A stretch of DNA of 64,000 nucleotides from assembly GCF_017591435.1 (NCBI RefSeq), contig NC_059256.1:12180156-12244155 (forward strand), written 5' to 3'. Each line of letters begins with the position of its first letter. The stretch's first letter is position 1. A program made the position numbers and the translations under genes. The notes beneath the pieces are model-generated. The model made no database searches and was not told where the DNA came from. It saw only the letters and a program-made list of their open reading frames with translations. Of the stretch, positions 1-36,619 are shown piece after piece. Origin of the DNA: Portunus trituberculatus. Lineage: Eukaryota; Arthropoda; Malacostraca; Decapoda; Portunidae.

Positions 1-83
1 TTCTCCTCCTCCTCCTTCTTCTCCTCCTCCTCCTCCTCCTCCTCCTCCTCCTCCTCCTCCTCCTCCTCCTCCTCCTCCTCCTC

Positions 84-149
<66 letters not shown>

Positions 150-233
150 TCTTCCTCCTCCTCTTCTCCACATCCTAAACACTTTTCTATGCAAATAACT
201 ACTACTACTACTACCACCACTATAACTGCTACG

Positions 234-268
<35 letters not shown>

Positions 269-270
269 AG
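1..270. repeat. (TCC)n and (CTA)n microsatellites, intron of the serine protease
   Basis: Pyrimidine-rich trinucleotide runs with one short non-repeat piece (160-200) holding CATCCTAAACACTTTT, a word shared with family B repeats. The tract ends at the 271 acceptor. Confidence 0.9.
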
Positions 271-417
271 GGAAAGGTGAAGCACAACTGCGGGGGCGTG
301 ATAGTAAGCAGCGACTATTTACTAACTGCCGCCCACTGCTTCAAGAACCACCTTCCTAACACCTACGTGGTTAGGGTCGGAGAGTACGACCTCTCTACCA
401 CCTCGAACTACGAACAG
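271..417 (+). CDS. Serine protease exon a: catalytic His exon
   Basis: Acceptor ACTACTTCAG, donor CAG/GTACG. 49 codons, phase 0 at both ends. It carries CGGVIVSSDYLLTAAHC with the active-site His and the disulfide cysteine that follows it, then the VRVGEYDL strand typical of S1A enzymes. Confidence 0.9.
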
Positions 418-1857
418 GTACGTTTTCTATGAGTTTTTCCCGTTTTCTATAAGTTTTCCCGTTTTCTATGTTTTTTCCCGTTTTCTATGTTTTTTCCCGT
501 TTTCTATGAGTTTTTCCGTTTTCTATGAGTTTTTCCGTTTTCTATAAGTTTTTCCCGTTTTCTATGTTTTTTCCCGTTTTCTATGTTTTTTCCCGTTTTC
601 TATGAGTTTTTTTCCGTTTTCTATGAGTTTTTCCCGTTTTCTATGAGTTTTTACAGTTTTCTATGAGTTTTTTCCGTTTTCTATAAGTTTTTCCGTTTTC
701 TATAAGTTTTTCCGTTTTCTATGAGTTTTTATCCCGTTTTCTTTGAGTTTTTCCCGTTTTCTATAAGTTTTTCCCGTTTTCTTTGAGTTTTTTCCCGTTT
801 TCTATGAGTTTTTATCCCGTTTTCTATGAGATTAAAGTTTTCTATGAGTTTTTTCCGTTTTCTTTGAGTTTTTTTTCGTTTTCTATGAGTTTTTCCCGTT
901 TTCTATGAGTTTTTTTCCGTTTTCTATGAGTTTTTCCCGTTTTCTATGAGTTTCCCCCGTTTTCTATGAGTTTTTTCCCGTTTTCTTTGAGTTTTTATCC
1001 CGTTTTCTATGAGATTAAAGTTTTCTATGAGTTTTTCCCGTTTTCTATGAGTTTTTTCCCGTTTTCTATGAGATTAAAGTTTTCTATGAGTTTTCCCCGT
1101 TTTCTATGAGTTTATCCCGTTTTCTTTGAGTTTATTCCGTTTTCTATGAGTTTTTCCCGTTTTCTATGAGTTTTTCCCGTTTTCTATGAGTTTTTTTTCC
1201 GTTTTCTATAAGTTTTTTTTCCCGTTTTCTATGAGATTAAAGTTTTCTATGAGTTTTTCCCGTTTTCTATGAGTTTTTTCCCGTTTTCTATGAGTTTTTT
1301 CCCGTTTTCTGTGTTTTTCCGTTTTCTATGAGTTTTTTCCCGTTTTCTATTAGTTTTTCCCGTTTTCTATGAGTTTTTTCCCCGTTTTCTATGACTTTTT
1401 TCCCGTTTTCTATGAGTTTATCCCGTTTTCTATGAGTTTTTCCCGTTTTCTATGAGTTTTTTCCCGTTTTCCATGAGTTTCCCCCGTTTTCTATGAGTTT
1501 TTCCCGTTTTCTATGAGTTTTTTCCCGTTTTCTTTGAGTTTTTACCGTTTTCTTTCATTTTCTTCTCATTTTCTTTCATTTCCTTCCCGTTTTCTTTCAT
1601 TTCCTTCCCGTTTTCTTTCATTTTTTTCCCATTTTCTTTAATTTCTCCACGTTTTCTTTCACCCCCTTCCCGTTTTCTTTCATCCGCCCTTTCCGTTTTC
1701 TTTATCCTCCCGTTTTCTTTCACCCCCTCCCGTTTTCTGTTGCAGGACTTTCAGATCGACAAGTTATATACACACCCAGCCTTCGATGTTAACACAGAAT
1801 TCAATAACGACATCGCCATCTTGAAAGTAGTTAGGAAGGCAGGCGCGGCATCAGGTC

Positions 1858-1904
<47 letters not shown>

Positions 1905-1948
1905 TGGTAGTGGTAATAGTAGTTGTAGTAGTAGTAGTAGTAGTTGTT

Positions 1949-2021
<73 letters not shown>

Positions 2022-2029
2022 TTGTTGTT

Positions 2030-2075
<46 letters not shown>

Positions 2076-2093
2076 CAGTAGCAGCAGTAGAGA

Positions 2094-2159
<66 letters not shown>

Positions 2160-2188
2160 AGAGAGAGAGAGAGAGAGTTCTTTTTTCT

Positions 2189-2233
<45 letters not shown>

Positions 2234-2384
2234 TTCCAGATTCAACAGCCACGTCCAGCCAGTCTGCCTACCACTATTCGACTACTACCACCACCACCAC
2301 CACCACAACTACCACAATCGGGGCCTCAAGTGCAGTGTGGTGGGCTGGGGCACCTCCTCAGAACGGTCGCTACCTATTCCGAGT

Positions 2385-2446
<62 letters not shown>

Positions 2447-3494
2447 GGTAGTAGTAGTGGTTGTTTGTGTTTTTCCTCCATATCTCCCTCTATGTGTTTC
2501 CTCCATGGGTTTTTTCATGGTTAGGTTTTTCCTCCATGTTTCCTCCACCTTTCCTCCAATTTTGACTATCCTACCTCCCTTCCTTGATAGTTAAAATAGT
2601 AGTTTTGTAAAATAGTTTCACACCAAAACGTGATTTTTTTTTTCTTCTTTTCCTCCAAAAGTTTGTAATCTTTCCTCCATATCTCCCTCCACAAGTTACC
2701 TCCACTTACCTCCACCTACACAGACCTTCCTCCATGTTTCCTCCAACTTCTCTCCAATTTTGACTATCCTACCTCCCTTCCTTGATAGTCAAAATAGTCG
2801 TTTTATAAGATCATCTCACACCAAAACATAACAACTTTTTCCACATTCTTCCCTCCACCCACCTAAACACTTTCCTCCATATCTCCCTCCACAAACCACC
2901 TCCACTTACCTCCACCTACACAGACCTTCCTCCACCTTCCCTCCACCTTTCCTCCAAATATGACTATCCTACCTTCCTTCCTTGATAGTCAAAATAGTCG
3001 TTTTATAAAATCATCTCACACCAAAACATAACAACTTTTCCACATTCTTCTCTCCACCCACCTAAACACTTTCCTCCATATCTCCCTCCACAAACCACCT
3101 CCACTTACCTCCACCTACACAGACCTTCCTCCACCTTCCCTCCACATTCCTGTAAACCTCACCCGCGTCCCTCTCTCCTATCACCCACAGGACACACCCA
3201 AAGGCGGAGAGGTGAATCTGTACCCACTGGAACGCTGCATAAGCCGGGCCGCATATGACCCCAGTGAGTTGACATCTGGCATGGTGTGTGCTGGCGATCT
3301 AGAGGGCAAGATAGACACGTGTACTGGTGATAGTGGCGGGCCCTTGGTGTGTGGTGGTGGTGGTGGTGGTGACTCTGGGCGGGGTCTTGGTGGGGATCAC
3401 CTCCTGGGGCAAAGGGTGTGGGCGCCGGAATAGCCCGGGGATTTACACCAAGATTTATAAATATTTACGATGGATAAGTACTGTTATTGCTTGA
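271..3494 (+). CDS. Trypsin-like S1A serine protease, 3' part (4 exons, 5' end outside the window)
   Basis: Joins 271-417, 1746-1858, 2240-2384 and 3191-3494. The joined reading frame is a chymotrypsin-fold catalytic domain. His57 lies in TAAHC (codon 334-336), Asp102 in NNDIAIL (1809-1811) and Ser195 in GDSGG (3332-3334). The residue six before the serine is Asp (3314-3316), the position-189 specificity Asp of trypsins, so cleavage after Arg/Lys is expected. SWGKGC and PGIYTKI, the usual C-terminal landmarks, end at TGA 3492-3494. The activation site, pro-region and signal peptide are not in the window, so a clip domain can be neither shown nor excluded. Arthropod enzymes of this type are usually secreted (clotting, prophenoloxidase or digestion); which applies here is unknown. 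A (CAC)n expansion adds a His-rich loop in exon 3. The last exon changes frame by one base between ~3345 and ~3385 beside a (GGT)n run. The gene family is certain; the specific orthologue is not recognised. Confidence 0.9.
418..1745. repeat. ~20-bp minisatellite filling a protease intron
   Basis: The whole 1.3-kb intron is tandem copies of CCCGTTTTCTATGAGTTTTT with small length variants. It starts directly at the donor and drifts to TTTCTTTCATTTCC near the acceptor. Confidence 0.95.
1746..1858 (+). CDS. Serine protease exon b: catalytic Asp exon
   Basis: Acceptor TTGCAG. The donor is inside a (GTA)n tract. The obvious GTCAGT at 1855 would leave phase 1, which does not match the next exon. 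Using GTAGTA at 1859 leaves phase 2 and joins in frame to FNSHVQPVCLP, so 1858 is preferred. NNDIAILKV holds the catalytic Asp. Confidence 0.8.
1859..2239. repeat. (GTA)n, (GA)n and (CTA)n intron with complementary ends
   Basis: The intron begins as (GTA)n, contains two GAGA clusters, and switches at ~2190 to (CTA)n, the reverse complement of the 5' tract. Confidence 0.9.
2240..2384 (+). CDS. Serine protease exon c: PVCLP...CSVVGWGT exon
   Basis: Acceptor CTATTCCAG. The exon encodes QPVCLP and, after a loop of Tyr/His/Asn built on a (CAC)n run (about 2284-2307), CSVVGWGT. The end at 2384 (CCGAGT/GTAGTA) is the only GT that keeps phase 0 for the last exon. The donor is the start of another (GTA)n tract. 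Confidence 0.8.
2385..3190. repeat. (GTA)n plus family A satellite, protease intron
   Basis: (GTA)n to ~2460, then three to four ~200-bp family A monomers. Core CTTTCCTCCATATCTCCCTC. Each monomer has the 11-bp inverted repeat TTTTGACTATC/GATAGTCAAAA, for example 2758-2768 with 2784-2794. Confidence 0.9.
3191..3494 (+). CDS. Serine protease exon d: catalytic Ser exon, frame break inside
   Basis: Acceptor CACCCACAG. It reads in frame through CAG, then DTCTGDSGGPLVC. After a (GGT)6 run the expected VLVGITSWGKGC...PGIYTKI appears one base out of frame and ends at TGA 3494. Removing one G from the GGG at ~3376-3379 would restore a continuous frame. A length allele or assembly error is more likely than a true pseudogene, since both halves are well conserved. 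Confidence 0.85.
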
Positions 3495-4790
3495 CGCACG
3501 CCCACGCACGCCCACACACGCCCACACACGCCCACTCAAGCCCACACACGCCCACACACGCCCACTAAGGCCCACACACGCCCACTCACGCCCACACACG
3601 CCCACTAAGGCCCACTCACGCCCACTAAGGCCCACACACGCCCATTCACACCCATACACGCCCACGCACGCCCATACACGCCCACTAAGGCCCACACACG
3701 CCCACACACGCCCACAGACGCCCACTCAAGCCCACTAAGGCCCACACACGCCCACTCACGCCCACACACGACCACACACGCCCACTCAAGCCCACACACG
3801 CCCACTAAGGCCCACACACGCCCATTCACGGTCACACACGCCCACTCAAGCCCACACACGCCCATACACGCCCACTAAGGCCCACACACGCCCACACACG
3901 CCCACTAAGGCCCACTCACGCCCACACACGCCCACAGACGTCCACGCACGCCCCACACGCCCACTCACGCCCCACACGCCCACACGCCCACTCACGCCCA
4001 CTAAGGCCCACACACGCCCACACACGCGCCCACATGCCCACACACGCCCACTCAAGCCCACAGACGCCCACTCAAGCTCACACACGCTCACACACGCCCA
4101 CACAAGCCCACTCACGCCCACACAAGCCCACTCAAGCCCACTAAGGCCCACACACGCCCACTAAGGCCCACTCACGCCCACTAAGGCCCACACACGCCCA
4201 TTCACACCCATACACGCCCACGCACGCCCATACACGCCCACTAAGGCCCACACACGCCCACACACGCCCACAGACGCCCACTTAAGCCCACTAAGGCCCA
4301 CACGCCCACTCACGCCCACACGACCACACACGCCCACTCAAGCCCACACACGCCCACTAAGGCCCACACACGCCCATTCACGGTCACACACGCCCACTCA
4401 AGCCCACACACGCCCATACACGCCCACTAAGGCCCACACACGCCCACACACGCCCACTAAGGCCCACTCACGCCCACACACGCCCACAGACGTCCACGCA
4501 CGCCCACACACGCCCACTCACGCCCACACACGCCCACACACGCCCACTCACGCCCACTAAGGCCCACACACGCCCACACACGCCCACACATGCCCACACA
4601 CGCCCACTCAAGCCCACAGACGCCCACTCAAGCTCACACACGCTCACACACGCCCACACAAGCCCACTCACGCCCACACAAGCCCACTCAAGCCCACTAA
4701 GGCCCACACACGCCCACTCAAGCCCACTCACGCCCACTAAGGCCCACACACGCCCACACACGCCCACAGACGCCTCTATAGACACACACA
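3495..4790. repeat. 10-bp minisatellite CGCCCACACA, ~1.3 kb
   Basis: Decamer variants (CGCCCACACA, AGGCCCACTA, CGCCCACTCA) start at the protease stop codon. A block at ~3600-3960 recurs ~556 bases later, so a higher-order duplication is present. Confidence 0.95.
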
Positions 4791-4856
4791 CACACACTAA
4801 TGACAGTAACATCACCCACACGTGCTAAGTGGTAGTGGTGGCCGTGCTGTGGTGTG

Positions 4857-4859
<3 letters not shown>

Positions 4860-4906
<47 letters not shown>

Positions 4907-4982
4907 TCGCGGCATTATTATTGTTATTTTGTTACTATTATGTTGTCAAGTTAATAAAGAGACTTGTTTGTAAAGCCACGAG

Positions 4983-5069
<87 letters not shown>

Positions 5070-5605
5070 CACGGGTGTCAGTGAAGCTCCATTGCACCAC
5101 GGCACACAGCAGACCACACAGCACAGCACACAGCAGACCACACAGCACAGCACACAGCACAGCACACAACAGACCACACAGCACAGCACACAGCAGACCA
5201 CACAGCACAGCACACCACACAGCAGACCACACAGCACAGCACACAGCAGACCACACAGCACACCACAGCAGACCACACAGCACAGCACACAGCACAGCAC
5301 ACAGCACACCACACACACACAGCAGACCACACAGCACAGCACACAGCACAGCACACAGCACAGCACACAGCAGACCACACAGCACACCACACAGCACAGC
5401 ACAGCACACAGCAGACCACACAGCACAGCACACAGCAGACCACACAGCACAGCACACAGCAGACCACACAGCACACCACAGCAGACCACACAGCACAGCA
5501 CACACCACACAGGACAGCACACCACAGCAGACCACACAGCACAGCACAGCACAGCACACAGCAGACCACACAGCACACCACACAGCACAGCACACAGCAC
5601 ACAGC
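4860..5605. repeat. (GTA)n, (CT)n and CACAGCA minisatellite
   Basis: (GTA)n 4866-4905; (CT)n 4990-5066; then ACACAGCAGACCACACAGCA-type copies 5098-5605 in irregular order. Long open frames on both strands here are repeat artefacts. Confidence 0.95.
4953..4958 (+). terminator. Candidate poly(A) signal AATAAA of the serine protease
   Basis: AATAAA sits in the first non-repetitive stretch downstream of the protease stop (4908-4985), followed by a T/G-rich stretch. It would imply a ~1.46-kb 3' UTR containing the whole 10-bp minisatellite. Position only; no transcript evidence. Confidence 0.4.
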
Positions 5606-6335
5606 AGGAGATCTGTAGCCTTAATCTGAGCGTCATTGCCAGCCTGTGCGTCTCCCACAGGTGCCACCACAGCTGTGGGAGACACGTGCATGGTGAAGAC
5701 TAGTGCCACAGTGCCACAGCTCCACTATGCTAATGACACAGCCCAGAGTGTGCTGTGGTGCTGTGGTACTGTGGCATCTTGAAGGACACATGAGGGGATG
5801 GAAGGGCGAACAATGTAGCCTATCAGTCAAGAAATTGCGTTTTTATAGAGGGACGCCACAATATGGAAGGGCGTACTGAGATAAAAGGATTAAAAACACC
5901 TTGAGAAATAAAACACACCCCTAAAAATACCTTAAAACACCATAAAACACCACAAAACACCATAAAACAGGGGAAAAAATGTTGAAAAATATTGATGCCG
6001 AAATATCAACATTATAAAATTGAATAAAACACAAAGTTACTCAAAATTTTATAATAGAAAACTCATTAGAAAAATATAAATCACCATAATAGCATAAAAA
6101 GATATTCCAAAACACCAAAACAAGACTAGTGAATATAAATGCCGAACCGAGAATCAAAATATCGACATGAAACCAAAATATCAACATCAAAAACACAAAA
6201 AACACAAAAACTCAAATTCCTTACCAAAAAACAAAATAATAAATAAAAAACACCAGAAAACCATAAAAACACCAAAAAACACCACAACAAGCAAAGCAGG
6301 ATAAAACAACAAGGCGGCTTGCCACCTTCCTAACA
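5606..6335. other. Intergenic segment: hairpins and A-rich block upstream of ATP13A1
   Basis: 5606-5860 is non-repetitive with two inverted repeats (5650-5660 with 5673-5683; ~5704-5719 with ~5759-5774). 5860-6300 is A-rich with AAAACACC words and no gene. It ends 36 bases before the ATP13A1 ATG, so the promoter and leader probably lie here. Confidence 0.6.
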
Positions 6336-32796
<26,461 letters not shown>

Positions 32797-32948
32797 TTAG
32801 AGCGAGGGGAGTGGGTAGGTGGCGGATTTGAGCGAGGAAAAGTTTAGGATGGAGAGAATTGAAGAGAGAAACACGTAAGGGGGTTTAGAGCGAGAGAAAG
32901 TGAGAGAGTGAGAGGGGAGTGGGTAGATGACGGATTTGAATGGGAGAA

Positions 32949-32994
<46 letters not shown>

Positions 32995-33018
32995 CATAGA
33001 TGTAAAAATTATTCTCTT

Positions 33019-33077
<59 letters not shown>

Positions 33078-33088
33078 CATAGTAGTAG

Positions 33089-33133
<45 letters not shown>

Positions 33134-34130
33134 AGAAGAAGAAGAAGTTTTCATATATATATAAATAAACATTAAGATTAATTTTATATATATTATTAGC
33201 CTTCCACTTTTTGCTCTATATCTCTGGCCTCGCTCTATCTCTAACTTCGCCACTCTCTCACATTATAGTACAACTCTCGCTCTATCTCCCACACTAACCT
33301 GCTCGCTCTATCCTCGCTCAATTTCTCACAATCTTTAATTTTCTCTAACTATCTCACACTCAAATGTCAACAAAATTTTCTTCCACCACCCCTTCGCTCA
33401 ACTTTCTCGCTCTATATCTCTGGCCTCGCTCTATCTCTAACTTTGCCACTCTCTCACATTATAGTACAACTCTCGCTCTATCTCCCCACACTAACCTTCT
33501 CGCTCTATCCTCGCTCAATTTCTCACAATCTTTAATTTTCTCTAACTATCTCACACTCAAATGTCAACAAAATTTTCTTCCACCACCCCTTCGCTCAACT
33601 TTCTCGCTCTATATCTCTGGCCTCGCTCTATCTCTAACTTCGCCACTCTCTCACATTATAGTACAACTCTCGCTCTATCTCTCCACACTAACCTGCTCGC
33701 TCTATCCTCGCTCAATTTCTCACAATCTTTAATTTTCTCTAACTATCTCACGCTCAAATGTCAACAAAATTTTCTTCCACCACCCCTTCGCTCAACTTTC
33801 TCGCTCTATATCTCTGGCCTCGCTCTATCTCTAACTTCGCCACTCTCTCACATTATAGTACAACTCTCGCTCTATCTCCCCACACTAACCTTCTCGCTCT
33901 ATCCTCACTCAATTTCTCACAATCTTTAATTTTCTCAAACTATCTCACACTCAAATGTCAACAAAATTTTCTTCCACCACCCCTTCGCTCAACTTTCTCG
34001 CTCTATATCTCTGGCCTCGCTCTATCTCTAACTTCGCCACTCTCTCACATTATAGTACAACTCTCGCTCTATCTCCCCACACTAACCTTCTCGCTCTAAC
34101 CTCGCTCAATTTCTCACAATCTTCTTTTCC
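32797..34130. repeat. 3' UTR/flank: family B, (GA)n/(CT)n, family C reverse
   Basis: Family B 32805-32945; (GA)n 32951-32991, (CT)n 33020-33075 and (GA)n 33090-33130 are mutually complementary. Family C reverse 33200-34130 at 197-base spacing (CTCGCTCTATATCTCTGGCC at ~33409, 33606, 33803). Confidence 0.9.
33164..33169 (+). terminator. Candidate poly(A) signal AATAAA of ATP13A1
   Basis: AATAAA in an AT-rich segment (33148-33200) 370 bases after the ATP13A1 stop. The UTR between them is family B repeat and complementary (GA)n/(CT)n tracts. Placement is by position only. Confidence 0.45.
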
Positions 34131-34204
34131 CTGAGATTGGTAGTTCAAGGGTAAAATATTAAGAATTGAAGTGTTTTTGATAATGTGTGCTTAGTTATCC
34201 CAAA

Positions 34205-35150
34205 GAGAGAAAGAGGGTGAGAAAAAGACTATTTTGACTATGAAGGAAGGGAGGTAGGATAGTCAGAATTGGAGAGAAGGTGGAGGAAACATGGAGGAAG
34301 GTCTATGTAGGTGGAGGTAAATGGAGGTAACTTGTGGAGGGAGATATGGAGGAAAGATTGCAAACTTTTGGAGGTAAAAATGAGAAAAATTGTCTTGTTT
34401 TGGTGTGAGACTATCTTAGAAAACGACTATTTTGACTATGAAGGAAGGGAGATAGGATAGTCAGAATTGGAGGGAAGGTGGAGGAAACATGGAGGAAAAT
34501 GTGTGTAGGTGGAGGTAAGTGGAGGTAGCTTGTGGAGGGAGATATAGAGGAAAGATTGCAAACTTTTGGAGGTAAAATTGAGAAAAATTGTCGGGTTTTG
34601 GTGTGAGACTATCTTAGAAAACGACTATTTTGACTATGAAGGAAGGGAGGTAGGATAGTCAGAATTGGTGAGAAGGTGGAGGAAACATGGAGGAAGGTTT
34701 ATGTAGGTGGAGGTAAGTGGAGGTAACTTGTGGAGAGAGATATGGAGGAAAGATTGCAAACTTTTGGAGGTAAAAATGAGAAAAATTGTCTTGTTTTGGT
34801 TTGAGACTATCTTAGAAAACGACCATTTTGACTATGAAGGAAGGGAGATAGGATAGTCAGAATTGGAGAGAAGGTGGAGGAAACATGGAGGAAAGTCTGT
34901 GTAGGTGGAGGTAAGTGGAGGTAACTCGTGGAGGGAGATATGGAGGAAAGATTGCAAACTTTTGGAGGTAAAAATGAGAAAAATTGTCTTGTTTTGGTGT
35001 GTGACTATCTTAGAAAACGACCATTTTGACTATGAAGGAAGGGAGGTAGGATAGTCAGAATTGGAGAGAAGGTGGAGGAAACATGGAGGAAAGTTTGTGT
35101 AGGTGGAGGTAAGTGGAGGTAACTTGTGGAGGGAGATATGGAGGAAAGAA
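34205..35150. repeat. Family A satellite, reverse orientation, intergenic
   Basis: About five ~200-bp monomers (GAGGGAGATATGGAGGAAAG) between ATP13A1 and GBF1. The piece 34115-34204 is non-repetitive. Confidence 0.9.
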
Positions 35151-35910
35151 CAGGAGGCAGTGAGGAGATAAACATTACTTTCCCTATTAAAATGCATTAA
35201 ATTAACATTAAATAAAATATATATAAAAAAAAAAATTAGATATATTTAATTAGAGAAACATTGGAGAAATATGTTTAATACACCACAAAATGTCGAGATG
35301 TCTTGAAATTAACAAAAAAATAATAGAAAATAGAGAAACAAGCATAAAAAAAACACGAAAAATTCAACAAAACACATTAAAACACCAAAAAGTGACAATA
35401 AGAAAGAGGAAATGGCGACTTACACAAATATTGAAGAAAACTTTTAATCCAACTCAAAATATCAACATATCTGAAAATTATCTTAAACAAAATAGAAAAT
35501 AGACATATATACTTAAAAAATCATAGAAAATTCAATAAAACACATTAAACACCTTAAAGTGATAAAAACAAAGAAAAATAGCGTTATATATAAATTGTTT
35601 TTAAATTGCATAATAAAATATCGACATTTCACAAAATCATCAAAACATAATAAAAACATAGTCATATATGAAAACCATTAAAAAATTAAAGAATATAAAT
35701 CACAAAAACAAACAAGGACAAAGAAGAAGGGAAAATAGCGACTTACGCAAATATTGAAGGAAAATATTTTAACCCACCACAAAATATCGACATATCACAA
35801 AACCACCCAAAATAAAACGAAAAACACACAAACATACATAAAAAAACACGTAAAATTAAAAAAACACATTAAAACATCAAAAAATGTCAGAAAAGTGAAG
35901 AAAAATGATA
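35151..35910. other. A-rich intergenic block with AAAACACATTAAAACA words
   Basis: Strongly A-biased, degenerate ~200-base repetition (AATATCGACAT recurs at about 35610 and 35780). It resembles the block upstream of ATP13A1. No gene seen. Confidence 0.6.
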
Positions 35911-36180
35911 TGAAGTGGCAACCGAAGCGTCTGTCCCTCACCACGTCAGCTGGAGGTGGTTTGGCAAGGTATGGCGGACTAGCAAATCCTTTCACATTTT
36001 TACTATTTTCTCCACTCTCCGACCCTCCTGGACTATCAGCGCGCCGGGGGACTGTCCGCCAAGTCTCTGGCTACACGTGGATAGTCGAATAGTCCCCCGG
36101 GAGTGGATAGTTGAGGAGGGAGGAGGGAAAATGTGACAGCAGGTGGTGCGGGACACTGGACCTGCTGGGAGGGATTTTTG
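35911..36180 (+). promoter_or_regulatory. Non-repetitive GC-richer segment, candidate GBF1 promoter or first exon
   Basis: About 270 bases with no tandem repeat, lying between an A-rich block and microsatellites and upstream of GBF1. It contains CCACGTCAGC (35941-35950), the complement of the TGACGTGG unfolded-protein/CREB3-type element, and an ATGGCGG word near 35970. No TATA box is evident. Assignment to GBF1 is inference from position. Confidence 0.4.
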
Positions 36181-36184
36181 AGCG

Positions 36185-36480
<296 letters not shown>

Positions 36481-36619
36481 ACGAAGGAGGTGGATGGGCC
36501 TTACCACCCCCACACTCCTCCCCCCACCACCCAGGGCCAGAAGTGTCCTTGATGTATGACTGGACAACACACACTGTCAATACAAGGACTTCAATCAGTA
36601 AAGGACCTTAGTGCAGAGA

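Noticed and set aside
1898..2524. Long open frame of poly-Val, Glu-Arg and Leu
   Set aside because: It is only translated (GTA)n, (GA)n and (CTA)n microsatellite of a protease intron. The true exon 2240-2384 is read in another frame.
3340..3494. Calling the protease a pseudogene
   Set aside because: All three catalytic residues, the specificity Asp and the post-break C-terminus are conserved, and other genes in the window show similar one-base breaks at repeats. Error or allele is more likely.
4921..5709. Overlapping 170-260-codon frames on both strands
   Set aside because: They come from (CT)n and CACAGCA repeats that lack stops in several frames. No start context, splice logic or homologous motif.
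33364..34099. Three overlapping ~120-codon frames reading LALYLWPRSIS
   Set aside because: Successive 197-bp monomers of the family C satellite after the ATP13A1 stop. Frame openness follows from the CT-rich composition.
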